Made by a program: the position numbers and the translations under genes. This document shows positions 1-6,399 of a DNA stretch of 6,414 bases, one piece after another. Source of the stretch: Clostridia bacterium (GTDB taxonomy: Bacteria; Bacillota_A; Clostridia; Christensenellales; CAG-138); NCBI GenBank assembly GCA_017553815.1, contig JAFZJT010000147.1, positions 1-6,414 of the forward strand. Reading direction: 5' to 3'. The notes beneath the pieces were generated by a model. The model saw only the letters and a program-made list of their open reading frames with translations, had not been told where the DNA came from and ran no database searches. Position 1 is the first letter of the stretch; each line of letters starts with the position of its first letter.

Positions 1-1515
1 AGGATCGAGACTGAGCTGAACGCCGCCGACATCAAATGCGAGGTCAACGGCAGAAGAAAGCATATCTACAGCATCTACCGCAAGCTGAATAACAAAAAGG
101 TGAGCATCAACGAGATCTACGACCTTGTTGCGCTTCGCGTAATAGTGGACAGCGTTAAGGACTGCTACGGCTCTCTCGGCATCATCCATTCGGTATGGCG
201 CCCCTTCCCCGGAAGGTTCAAGGACTATATCGCGATGCCGAAAACCAATATGTACCGTTCCCTTCACACAACGCTTTTCAGCGATTTCGGAATGCCCTTC
301 GAGGTGCAGATACGCACCCGGGAGATGCACCGCATGGCGGAATACGGTATCGCGGCGCATTGGATGTATAAGGAAGGCCGCACCAAGCAGGACGATCTTG
401 ATAAAAAGCTCGAATGGCTGCATCAGCTCGTCAACTACGCCTCCGACGCAAGCTCCTCCAAGGAATACGTTGAAAATGTTCGACACGATTTCTTCACCGA
501 CTACGTCTTCGTTCTCACCCCGCAAGGCGAGATATTCGATCTTCCCGTCGGTTCGACGCCGATCGACTTCGCCTACCGCATCCACTCGAGGGTGGGCGAC
601 CACACGCACCACGCGAAGGTCAACGGCATTCCCGTAAAGCTCGATTATAAGCTCCGCACGCACGACATTGTGGAGATAATCACAAGTCCGCAGGCCACCC
701 CGAACCGCGATTGGCTGACATTCGTTAAAACCTCCCAGGCCAGGAACCGCATCAAGCAGTACTTCAAAAAGGCCAACAGGGAGGAGAATATCGCTCGCGG
801 AAAGGATATGCTCTCCGAGGCAGCGCGCCGTCAGGGACGCAAGCTGAGCGAGATCACCAAGCCCGACCATATCCACGCCGTGCTCACCAAGCTCAATATG
901 AACGAGTTTGATGACGTGCTCGCCGCCATCGGCTACGGCGGACTCTCCACCGGTCAGGTGCTCTCAAGGCTGATGGAAGCCTACCGCAAGGAGCGCAAGG
1001 AGCAGGAGCTTGCCGAGAAGCTGGCTTCGGACGAGAATACGCAGATAAAGAGCTTCGACGCGCAGGGCAGAGCCGTCATCGTCAAGGGCGAGGCGAATAT
1101 GGTCGTTCGCTTTGCGCAGTGCTGCTCCCCGCTTCCCGGGGACGAGATCTTCGGCTACATAACGCGCGGCAGGGGCGTTTCGATACACAGCATGAGCTGC
1201 CCGAACTCCTCGGCGCTGCTCGCCGACACCGAGCGCATCATAAGCGTTGAGTGGGCGGATGAAAACAGCACGAAATTCCCCGTTTCGATCCATATCATAG
1301 GCGATGAGCGCCCCGGCCTCATGGCCGAGATAACGATGATGCTTCTGAATCTCAGCATCAATCTGCATAAGCTCAGCGCCAAAACGACCGACGACGGGCG
1401 CGGGGTCGACGTTTCGATGGGCTTCGAGGTCAAAAACGCGGAGCATCTTGAGAGCATTACGCGCAGCCTGATGAAGATAGACGGCGTGCGCCAGGTAACG
1501 AGGGCGTTGAGCTGA
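1..1515 (+). CDS. RelA/SpoT-family (p)ppGpp synthetase/hydrolase, 5' end missing
   Basis: This is a bifunctional-type RSH enzyme, which makes and degrades the stringent-response alarmone (p)ppGpp. The reading frame is open from base 1, so the gene starts upstream; the in-frame GTG at 100 falls inside the synthetase domain and is not a real start. The 504 residues present compare with roughly 730 in full-length relatives, so the HD hydrolase domain and the start of the synthetase are outside. Visible in order are the synthetase (residues 1 to ~125, with Asp41 of YDLVALR, RFKD at 72-75 and Glu101 of EVQIRT), TGS (~167-230), a helical region, a zinc-finger-like segment (QCCSPLPGD near 371 through HSMSCPN near 400) and a C-terminal ACT domain (~430-504). 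RxKD rather than ExDD is the signature of bifunctional enzymes, as opposed to RelA-type synthetase-only ones. The TGS loop is unusual (see findings). The stop overlaps the dtd start by one base, implying co-transcription. Family is certain; whether to call it rel, relA or spoT is not, so no symbol is given. Confidence 0.96.
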   Translation, partial: RIETELNAADIKCEVNGRRKHIYSIYRKLNNKKVSINEIYDLVALRVIVDSVKDCYGSLGIIHSVWRPFPGRFKDYIAMPKTNMYRSLHTTLFSDFGMPFEVQIRTREMHRMAEYGIAAHWMYKEGRTKQDDLDKKLEWLHQLVNYASDASSSKEYVENVRHDFFTDYVFVLTPQGEIFDLPVGSTPIDFAYRIHSRVGDHTHHAKVNGIPVKLDYKLRTHDIVEIITSPQATPNRDWLTFVKTSQARNRIKQYFKKANREENIARGKDMLSEAARRQGRKLSEITKPDHIHAVLTKLNMNEFDDVLAAIGYGGLSTGQVLSRLMEAYRKERKEQELAEKLASDENTQIKSFDAQGRAVIVKGEANMVVRFAQCCSPLPGDEIFGYITRGRGVSIHSMSCPNSSALLADTERIISVEWADENSTKFPVSIHIIGDERPGLMAEITMMLLNLSINLHKLSAKTTDDGRGVDVSMGFEVKNAEHLESITRSLMKIDGVRQVTRALS

Positions 1516-1961
1516 TGAGAGCAGTTGTTCAAAGGGTCAAGCGTGCAAGCGTTGAAGTTGAGAATAGGATCGTGGGCGCGATAGACGCGGGGCTTCTTGT
1601 TTTCCTCGGCGTTGCGCCCGGCGATACCGAAACCGATATCGCCTACATCGTTAAAAAATGCACGGGACTGCGCATTTTTGAGGATGATGAAGGCAAGATG
1701 AACAAAAGCGTTCTCGACACGGGCGGGAGCATCCTTCTCATCTCGCAGTTCACGCTGCACGGCGACGCGCGAAAGGGCTTTAGACCGAGCTTTTCTTCAG
1801 CCGCGCCGCCGGATATCGCGATACCGCTTTACGAAAAGACTGTCGCCGCCTTCCGCGAGCTCATCCGCACCGAAACCGGCATCTTCGGCGCGGATATGCA
1901 GGTGGAGCTTATCAACGACGGCCCGGTTACGATACTTTTGGACAGCGAGAGGCTGTTCTGA
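1515..1961 (+). CDS. dtd: D-aminoacyl-tRNA deacylase (DTD)
   Basis: This cytoplasmic enzyme hydrolyses the ester bond of D-aminoacyl-tRNAs (and glycyl-tRNA-Ala in known members), recycling tRNAs charged with the wrong amino acid. The 148-residue length is normal for the family. The protein begins [15 protein letters not shown], a typical DTD N-terminus. It carries the SQFTL motif with its active-site threonine at 80, the RPSF segment at 90-93, and the Gly-cisPro motif NDGPVT at 134-139, which gives chiral selectivity by excluding L-amino acids. The ATG shares one base with the upstream TGA (TGATG), so translation is probably coupled to the RSH gene; only a weak AGG at 1501 serves as a ribosome-binding site. 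DTD next to RSH is a common arrangement in Firmicutes. No damage is seen. Confidence 0.97.
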   Translation: MRAVVQRVKRASVEVENRIVGAIDAGLLVFLGVAPGDTETDIAYIVKKCTGLRIFEDDEGKMNKSVLDTGGSILLISQFTLHGDARKGFRPSFSSAAPPDIAIPLYEKTVAAFRELIRTETGIFGADMQVELINDGPVTILLDSERLF

Positions 1962-1972
1962 TCGTTTTAGTT

Positions 1973-2052
1973 AATAGTGAATAATTGAGGATGAAATTCC
2001 GGGGGAATTTCTTCGATAATAAATAATCCTCGTAAAAATACCGTTCACTATT
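1973..2052. repeat. 80-bp imperfect palindrome in the dtd-MBL spacer (MITE/REP-like?)
   Basis: Nested inverted repeats fill this spacer. The outer arms are aatagtgaa (1973-1981) and ttcactatt (2044-2052), the middle arms gaggat (1987-1992) and atcctc (2026-2031), and the core is a perfect 8-bp stem gaaattcc/ggaatttc (1993-2000 and 2004-2011) with a GGG loop. The regions between the arms are AT-rich and do not pair well. No T run follows the core hairpin, so it is a poor rho-independent terminator. No ORF fits: the stretch is full of stop codons. The layout, small with nested terminal inverted repeats and no coding content, resembles a miniature repeat element, but only one copy is in the window, so that assignment is inference. 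Confidence 0.5.
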
Positions 2053-2068
2053 CGAGAATACGTTTCAT

Positions 2069-2074
2069 TATAAA
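2069..2074 (+). promoter_or_regulatory. Weak candidate -10 box upstream of the MBL gene
   Basis: TATAAA lies about 20 bases before the MBL ATG. The best -35 candidate is TTCACT (2044-2049), 19 bases away and part of the outer arm of the palindrome. The spacing is long and the leader would be very short, so this is weak. It would matter because it would place the promoter at the edge of the repeat element. Confidence 0.25.
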
Positions 2075-2084
2075 TACAGAATTT

Positions 2085-2088
2085 GGAG
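2085..2088 (+). promoter_or_regulatory. Ribosome-binding site deciding the MBL start
   Basis: GGAG sits 6 bases before the ATG at 2095. This argues against the upstream in-frame TTG at 2083, which would overlap the site itself, and sets the protein start at 2095. Confidence 0.7.
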
Positions 2089-2094
2089 AAATAT

Positions 2095-2748
2095 ATGCAG
2101 ATCCTTTGCGTTCCCACGGGGCCGCTCGGCACCAACACCTACATAGTTTGCAGCGAAAACGGAACGGCCGAAAAGCCTACCGACTGCGTTGTTATCGACC
2201 CCGCGGCGTCGAAGCCCATCATCAAGAAGCTTCGCGAGATGAACCTTCACTGCACCCATATCCTTTTAACGCACGGGCATTTCGACCACACTATGGGCGT
2301 TGCCAAGCTCAAGGAGGAGGAGGGAGCGCTCGTTTTCATCCATAATGCCGACGCCGGGGCGCTCTCGGGCGGCGAGGCGAGCCTTGCGTACATGGCGGGA
2401 ACCTTCGTCACTTCCTGCAATGTGGATAAAAAGCTCAAGGGCAACGACGTCTTCACTGCGGCGGGGCTCAAATTCAGCGTGCTTTTCACCCCCGGACACA
2501 CCCCCGGCGGCGTTTGCTATGTTGTGGAGAGCGAGAAGGTCATCTTCTCCGGCGACACGCTGTTCCGTTTGAGCGTCGGCCGCACCGACCTTTCGGGCGG
2601 CGACGGGATGCAGCTGTATGAATCCATCGCCTTCAACCTCTTCACGCTCCCGGGCGATTACCAAGTTTTCCCGGGGCATGAGGAGCCGACCACGCTCGAA
2701 TTCGAGCGCAGGCACAACCCATTTATGAAAGGCGGCGGCGGATTTTAA
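2095..2748 (+). CDS. Metallo-beta-lactamase-fold hydrolase, glyoxalase II/YcbL-like
   Basis: This is a small cytoplasmic metal-dependent hydrolase of the hydroxyacylglutathione-hydrolase-like group; relatives cleave thioesters or similar small substrates, but the true substrate of the clostridial members is not known. The 217-residue protein starts at the ATG with a good GGAG site rather than the earlier TTG at 2083. The metal-binding set is complete: THGHFDH (His60, His62, Asp64, His65), His135 in TPGHTPG, Asp154 in FSGDTLF, and His195 in PGHE. GRTDLSGGD, just after the GDTLF motif, is typical of the glyoxalase II-like subgroup. It lacks the long C-terminal domain of classical glyoxalase II, as expected for YcbL-type proteins. 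It lies between dtd and hemZ, a conserved position in Clostridia. No transmembrane segment or signal peptide is seen. Confidence 0.92.
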   Translation: MQILCVPTGPLGTNTYIVCSENGTAEKPTDCVVIDPAASKPIIKKLREMNLHCTHILLTHGHFDHTMGVAKLKEEEGALVFIHNADAGALSGGEASLAYMAGTFVTSCNVDKKLKGNDVFTAAGLKFSVLFTPGHTPGGVCYVVESEKVIFSGDTLFRLSVGRTDLSGGDGMQLYESIAFNLFTLPGDYQVFPGHEEPTTLEFERRHNPFMKGGGGF

Positions 2749-2757
2749 GATTCGCCG
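2736..2757. repeat. Small hairpin across the MBL stop codon
   Basis: CGGCGGAT (2736-2743) can pair with ATTCGCCG (2750-2757), with one G-T wobble and a 6-base loop that contains most of the TAA stop. There is no T run after it, so it is more likely an mRNA-end structure than a terminator, and read-through into hemZ is expected. It may be chance in GC-rich sequence. Confidence 0.25.
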
Positions 2758-2805
2758 AAGCCGAAATCGAAACCTAAAAACCCTTTGATAAGCAAAAAAG
2801 CAAAG

Positions 2806-4296
2806 ATGAAGCTTTACACAAACCGCGAGGAATTCTATAACGATATCTGCGAGGTCATGCGCCTTTTTACGCCCCTGCCCGAGGTTGAGCTTATAAATGA
2901 GCCCGGCTTTATTTCGGGCGAAGCGAAGCTCTGCGCCCTGCTTTCAAGCGGCGGCGGGTATTCCGCGAGCGCGGAGTATTTTGACGGTTCCTCGGTTTTT
3001 TCATACTCATACGCTCTTGCCGATACCGCTCCCGATCCCGAGCTGACCGAACGCGGCGCGGCGCTCGAGAAAAAGCGCCTTGAAAAGCGCTGCCTTAAGA
3101 TTGCCGTTTTCCGCGCTATGAAAAAGGCTTTTCCGGGTGCGCCCCTTCCCTGGGGTTCGCTGACGGGCATCCGCCCGACGAGCCTTCTTCGCGACCTAAC
3201 GGAGCGTTACGGCGAGGATACCGCGCTCAAGCTCATGCGCGATGAATTCGAGGTCAGCGAGGATAAGCTCACCCTCGCTTCGCGCATAGTTTCCGCGCAG
3301 CGCCCCGTCATCGAATCGATAAGCCCCGCCGATATCGACGTGTATATCGGCATCCCCTTCTGCCGCACGCGCTGCCTTTACTGCTCGTTCGCATCCGAGC
3401 TTCGCACGAAGAAGACCGATATGCGCCCGTATCTCGACGCGCTCAAGAAGGATATCTCCCTCGGCGCGACGCTTGCAAGGGAGCATTCACTCACCGTTCG
3501 CACGGCGTATCTCGGAGGCGGCACTCCGACGGTTTTGACCGAATCGGAGCTGGACGAATTGCTTGATCACGCGGCGAATGAATACTGCTTCACCAATGGA
3601 ATGGAGCTTACGGTCGAGGCGGGCAGACCCGACACCATCACCGGGGAGAAGCTCCGCGTTCTCAAGAAAAACGGCACGACCCGCATCTCGATAAACCCGC
3701 AAACGATGAACGACCGCACGCTTGAACTCGTTGGACGCGACCACAGAGCCGCCGATATCCGCGATTGCTTTTATTTGGCGCGCGAGATCGGCTTCGACTC
3801 GATAAATATGGATCTTATCGCTGGTCTTCCGATGGAGAATGAGGATTCCATGAAGCGCACGCTGAAGGAGATTCTTCTGCTTGAGCCTGACTGCCTGACC
3901 GTGCATACGCTTGCTATAAAGCGCTCGAGCCGCCTGCACGAAAAGCTCGACAGCTACACGCTGCCCCCCGTTTCGGAGGTTGAAAAAATGATCGCACTCG
4001 GCGAAAGCTGCGCGCTCGAGCTCGGAATGCTTCCCTACTATATGTACCGCCAGAAATACATGGCGGGCAATATGGAAAACGTCGGCTACGCCCTGCCAAG
4101 CAAGGTCTGCCTCTATAATATCGACATGATGGAGGATCGCTTGAGCATACTCGCCCACGGCGCAGGCGCGATGAATAAGCGCGTTTTCAGCGGTGAAAAG
4201 CGCATCGAGCGCGTTCCGAACCCGAAGGATATTGCAACCTATATAGAAAAGGTTGAGCGCACGCATGGGGAAAGGGAGAAGCTGTGGAGGCAGTAG
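2806..4296 (+). CDS. hemZ: HemZ-type radical SAM protein (coproporphyrinogen III dehydrogenase-like)
   Basis: This is a cytoplasmic radical SAM enzyme of the HemN/HemW/HemZ superfamily, in the HemZ branch found in Firmicutes. HemZ is annotated as oxygen-independent coproporphyrinogen III dehydrogenase, but the reaction is not settled for species without a full heme pathway. Visible are an N-terminal HemZ-specific region ending in WGSLTGIRPTSLL, the 4Fe-4S/SAM motif IPFCRTRCLYC (Cys186, Cys190, Cys193), the SAM-contacting YLGGGTPT, then VEAGRPDTIT, RISINPQ, MDLIAGLP, LTVHTLAIKRSS and YYMYRQKYMAGNMENVGY, all in the order of Bacillus HemZ. I chose the ATG at 2806 (496 residues) because MKLYTNREEFY resembles the start of HemZ proteins; the in-frame TTG at 2785 has no support. 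Neither start has a clear Shine-Dalgarno site. The gene follows the MBL gene after 57 bases and is probably in the same transcript. Confidence 0.93.
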   Translation: MKLYTNREEFYNDICEVMRLFTPLPEVELINEPGFISGEAKLCALLSSGGGYSASAEYFDGSSVFSYSYALADTAPDPELTERGAALEKKRLEKRCLKIAVFRAMKKAFPGAPLPWGSLTGIRPTSLLRDLTERYGEDTALKLMRDEFEVSEDKLTLASRIVSAQRPVIESISPADIDVYIGIPFCRTRCLYCSFASELRTKKTDMRPYLDALKKDISLGATLAREHSLTVRTAYLGGGTPTVLTESELDELLDHAANEYCFTNGMELTVEAGRPDTITGEKLRVLKKNGTTRISINPQTMNDRTLELVGRDHRAADIRDCFYLAREIGFDSINMDLIAGLPMENEDSMKRTLKEILLLEPDCLTVHTLAIKRSSRLHEKLDSYTLPPVSEVEKMIALGESCALELGMLPYYMYRQKYMAGNMENVGYALPSKVCLYNIDMMEDRLSILAHGAGAMNKRVFSGEKRIERVPNPKDIATYIEKVERTHGEREKLWRQ

Positions 4297-4347
4297 CAAT
4301 ATAAACCTTTTCTGTTGCATCCGCCACACTTATTGTCCGCAGCGAAA

Positions 4348-4373
4348 TGTTATTATTCAACCGATAAAATAAC
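4348..4373 (+). promoter_or_regulatory. Candidate extended -10 promoter with overlapping operator-like dyad
   Basis: TGTTATTAT (4348-4356) resembles an extended -10 element (TGnTATAAT) with one mismatch; no good -35 is found at 16-18 bases upstream. Overlapping it is an inverted repeat, GTTATT (4349-4354) and AATAAC (4368-4373), separated by 13 bases. A dyad over a -10 region suits a repressor site, and the downstream gene handles O2 or NO, so a redox-responsive regulator is conceivable. It does not match the consensus PerR box, and the regulator is not identifiable. The rest of this 100-bp spacer shows nothing else clear. Confidence 0.35.
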
Positions 4374-4380
4374 ATGATTC

Positions 4381-4385
4381 GGAGG
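4381..4385 (+). promoter_or_regulatory. Ribosome-binding site of the flavodiiron gene
   Basis: GGAGG, the strongest Shine-Dalgarno core in the window, lies 11 bases before the ATG at 4397. The spacing is slightly long, but no other start is possible nearby, and the protein's N-terminus matches flavodiiron relatives. Confidence 0.7.
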
Positions 4386-4396
4386 AAAACGATAAT

Positions 4397-6241
4397 ATGT
4401 ACTGCACAAGAAAAATAACCGAAGATCTCGTCTGGCTCGGCGCGAACGATCGCCGTCTCTCGCTTTTCGAGGGCGTATACAAGGTGCCGCGCGGCGTCAG
4501 CTACAATTCCTACCTTCTCACCGATGAAAAGACCGTGCTTTTCGACACGGTGGATTCAGCGGTTTCGGGCATTTTCTTTGAGAATCTCGAGCATGAGCTC
4601 GGCGAAAGGAACCTCGACTATATCGTGGTTCAGCACATGGAGCCCGACCATTCCGCGACGCTCGGCGAGCTGCTTCGCCGCTACCCGAATGCGACCGTCG
4701 TCTGCTCCCCCCTTGCCGCCGATATGATCGGCAATTACTTCGGCGAGGTTTCGGCAATTAAGTTCATGAAGATCAAGGAGGGCGACAAGCTCAACACGGG
4801 TCGCCACGAGCTCAATTTCATCTGCGCGCGCATGGTGCATTGGCCCGAGGTCATGGTGACCTACGATTCCGCCGATAAGATACTCTTCTCGGCGGACGCG
4901 TTCGGCACCTTCGGTGCGCTCGACGGCGCTATCTTTGCGGACGAGGTGGATTTCGAGCGCGACTATATGGACGAGGCGCGCAGGTACTACACCAATATCG
5001 TCGGCAAATACGGCAACCAGGTGCAGGCGCTTCTCAAAAAGGCTGCCGCGGTCGAGATAGCCGTCGTCTGCCCCCTGCACGGCTTTGTTTGGCGCACGAA
5101 GTTCAACGAATTCCTCGATAAATACATGCTTTGGAGCACCTACACCCCCGAGGATAAGGGCGTTATGCTCGCCTATTCCTCGGTTTACGGCAACACCGCG
5201 AACGCGGCGGACATCCTTTCAAGCGAGCTCCGCCAGCGCGGCGTGAAGGTCAAGGTGTTCGACGTTTCGGTCGCTTCCGCCGATGAGATAATCGCGGCTT
5301 CCTTCCGCTTCAGCCATCTCATCTTCGCCGCCACCACCTACAACGCGGGCATTTTCGTTCGCATGGAGGAGGCTCTGCGCGACCTTGCGGAGCACAATAT
5401 CCAAAACCGCACCGTCGCCTTCATGCAGAACGGCTCATGGGCGCCCACGAGCGGCAAGCTCATGCGCGAGATTCTCGAGCCGATGAAGGATATGACCTTC
5501 CTCGATAATCTTGTGGACATCCGCTCGTCGGTGCACGGCATCCAGCTCGAGCAGATAAAAGCGCTCGCGGACGCGGTCGCGGATTCGATGAAGGCGCCCG
5601 ACGCGGAAGCTCCCGCCGCAAACGAGAGCATGATAGACAATACCGCCATGTTCAAACTCTCCTACGGCCTGTACGTGCTCACCGCGCGCGACGGCGATAA
5701 GGACAACGGCTGTATCATCAACACCGCCGTTCAGCTCACGGATAACCCGAAGAGGCTGAATATCGCTGTCAACAAGGCGAACTACACCGAGGAGATGATC
5801 AGGAAAACCGGCGCGTTCAATCTTTCGGTGCTGACGGAGAACGTGCCCTTCAAGGTGTTCAAGCATTTCGGCTTCCAAAGCGGCAGGGATGCGAATAAGT
5901 TTGAGGATGGCGCACCCGCAAGAAGCGCGAACGGAATCGCGTATCTGACCGAGAACGCCAACGCCTTTATATCCTGCAAGGTGATAGAGAGCCGCGATTA
6001 CGGCACGCACACGCTTTTCATCGCGGACATCGTTGAGGCGGCGGTGCTCGACGGAAGCGCGCCTTCCGTTACATACAGCTATTATTTCGAGCATATCAAG
6101 CCCAAGCCCGCACCCGCTTCGGAGAAGAAGGGCTTCGTTTGCAAGATCTGCGGCTATATCCATGAGGGCGACGAGCTGCCCGAGGATTTCATCTGCCCGC
6201 TGTGCAAGCATGGCGCGGAGGATTTTGAGCCGCTGAAATGA
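4397..6241 (+). CDS. Flavodiiron protein fused to flavin reductase and rubredoxin domains (FprA-Hrb fusion)
   Basis: This is a cytoplasmic flavodiiron protein predicted to reduce O2 to water and/or NO to N2O, protecting an anaerobe. Its 614 residues hold four modules. The metallo-beta-lactamase diiron domain (1 to ~250) has all ligands: His80, Glu82, Asp84, His85, His148, Asp167 and His228. The flavodoxin domain (~254-395) has the FMN phosphate loop SSVYGNT at 261-267. An Ala/Pro-rich linker (~396-415) follows. The flavin-reductase-like domain (~418-567) begins MFKLSYGLYVLTA and contains GFQSGRD and YGTHTLFI. The C-terminal rubredoxin (~580-614) has Cys582, 585, 600 and 603. Moorella thermoacetica encodes the first two modules as FprA and the last two as its donor Hrb; here they are joined, so electrons could run from NAD(P)H through flavin and rubredoxin to the core FMN and diiron site. 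A 100-bp spacer from hemZ suggests its own promoter. Family and domains are sure; the O2-versus-NO preference cannot be read from sequence. Confidence 0.95.
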   Translation: MYCTRKITEDLVWLGANDRRLSLFEGVYKVPRGVSYNSYLLTDEKTVLFDTVDSAVSGIFFENLEHELGERNLDYIVVQHMEPDHSATLGELLRRYPNATVVCSPLAADMIGNYFGEVSAIKFMKIKEGDKLNTGRHELNFICARMVHWPEVMVTYDSADKILFSADAFGTFGALDGAIFADEVDFERDYMDEARRYYTNIVGKYGNQVQALLKKAAAVEIAVVCPLHGFVWRTKFNEFLDKYMLWSTYTPEDKGVMLAYSSVYGNTANAADILSSELRQRGVKVKVFDVSVASADEIIAASFRFSHLIFAATTYNAGIFVRMEEALRDLAEHNIQNRTVAFMQNGSWAPTSGKLMREILEPMKDMTFLDNLVDIRSSVHGIQLEQIKALADAVADSMKAPDAEAPAANESMIDNTAMFKLSYGLYVLTARDGDKDNGCIINTAVQLTDNPKRLNIAVNKANYTEEMIRKTGAFNLSVLTENVPFKVFKHFGFQSGRDANKFEDGAPARSANGIAYLTENANAFISCKVIESRDYGTHTLFIADIVEAAVLDGSAPSVTYSYYFEHIKPKPAPASEKKGFVCKICGYIHEGDELPEDFICPLCKHGAEDFEPLK

Positions 6242-6251
6242 GGGCTTGAAG

Positions 6252-6287
6252 CACACTAATAATACGTACAAAACGGCTCAATGTCAA
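6252..6287 (-). promoter_or_regulatory. Sigma-A-type promoter on the minus strand, antisense to the flavodiiron gene
   Basis: Read on the minus strand, a perfect TTGACA -35 box (6287-6282) is followed by exactly 17 bases and TATTAT (6264-6259), one mismatch from the -10 consensus. Transcription would start near 6252 and run leftward into the 3' end of the flavodiiron gene. No convincing minus-strand gene follows, so the product would be an antisense RNA, or the promoter is a remnant of something lost. This is the best promoter match in the window, but its activity is inferred. Confidence 0.55.
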
Positions 6288-6318
6288 TAGTTGGGGTTGA
6301 GCATGTAGAAAGAGTTTT

Positions 6319-6350
6319 CGTAACCTGTGCCCCGCGGGGCACAGGTTACG
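6319..6350. repeat. 32-bp perfect palindrome
   Basis: The arm cgtaacctgtgccccg (6319-6334) is followed directly by its exact reverse complement (6335-6350), with no spacer. As RNA it would form a very stable hairpin with a GC-rich top. No T run follows on the + strand (TTGCG), and on the minus strand only the four T-complement bases of GTTTTC precede it on +, giving an A-rich and not T-rich tail, so it is not a classic terminator on either strand. It may still block 3' exonucleases or belong to a repeat family. Confidence 0.85.
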
Positions 6351-6367
6351 TTGCGTTTGCGGTGAGC

Positions 6368-6390
6368 AATATGCGCTGGCGCATATTTTT
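6368..6390 (+). terminator. Rho-independent terminator-like hairpin
   Basis: AATATGCGC (6368-6376) pairs with GCGCATATT (6379-6387), 9 bp around a 2-base gap (8 bp with a 4-base loop), and five T residues (6386-6390) overlap and follow the stem. This is the best terminator candidate for the flavodiiron transcript, about 130 bases past its stop. The outer half of the stem is AT-rich, and its place in a row of hairpins means it could instead be part of a repeat. Confidence 0.45.
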
Positions 6391-6399
6391 GAAGCTGCG

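Noticed and set aside
100..1515. A shorter RSH protein starting at GTG 100.
   Set aside because: The frame is open to base 1 and the upstream residues continue the synthetase domain, so the gene is simply cut by the window edge.
1993..2011. The gaaattcc/ggaatttc hairpin as a terminator for dtd.
   Set aside because: The stem is AT-rich apart from its tip and is followed by TTCGAT, not a T run. It fits a nested repeat better than a terminator.
2083..2094. A TTG start for the MBL gene four codons upstream.
   Set aside because: It overlaps the GGAG ribosome-binding site that serves the ATG at 2095, and the ATG start gives a normal family N-terminus.
3487..4329. A 280-codon open frame on the minus strand opposite hemZ.
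   Set aside because: The + strand encodes a full HemZ with all its motifs, and the opposite frame has no motif or ribosome-binding site. It is a codon-bias shadow.
4297..4347. A terminator or riboswitch between hemZ and the flavodiiron gene.
   Set aside because: No GC-rich stem with a T run and no recognisable riboswitch core is seen; only weak 4-base pairings occur.
5435..6271. A 278-codon open frame on the minus strand opposite the flavodiiron gene, near the minus-strand promoter.
   Set aside because: Its TTG start lies between the -10 and -35 boxes, upstream of the predicted transcript start, and it has no recognisable domain. Such frames are common opposite GC-rich genes with strong codon bias.
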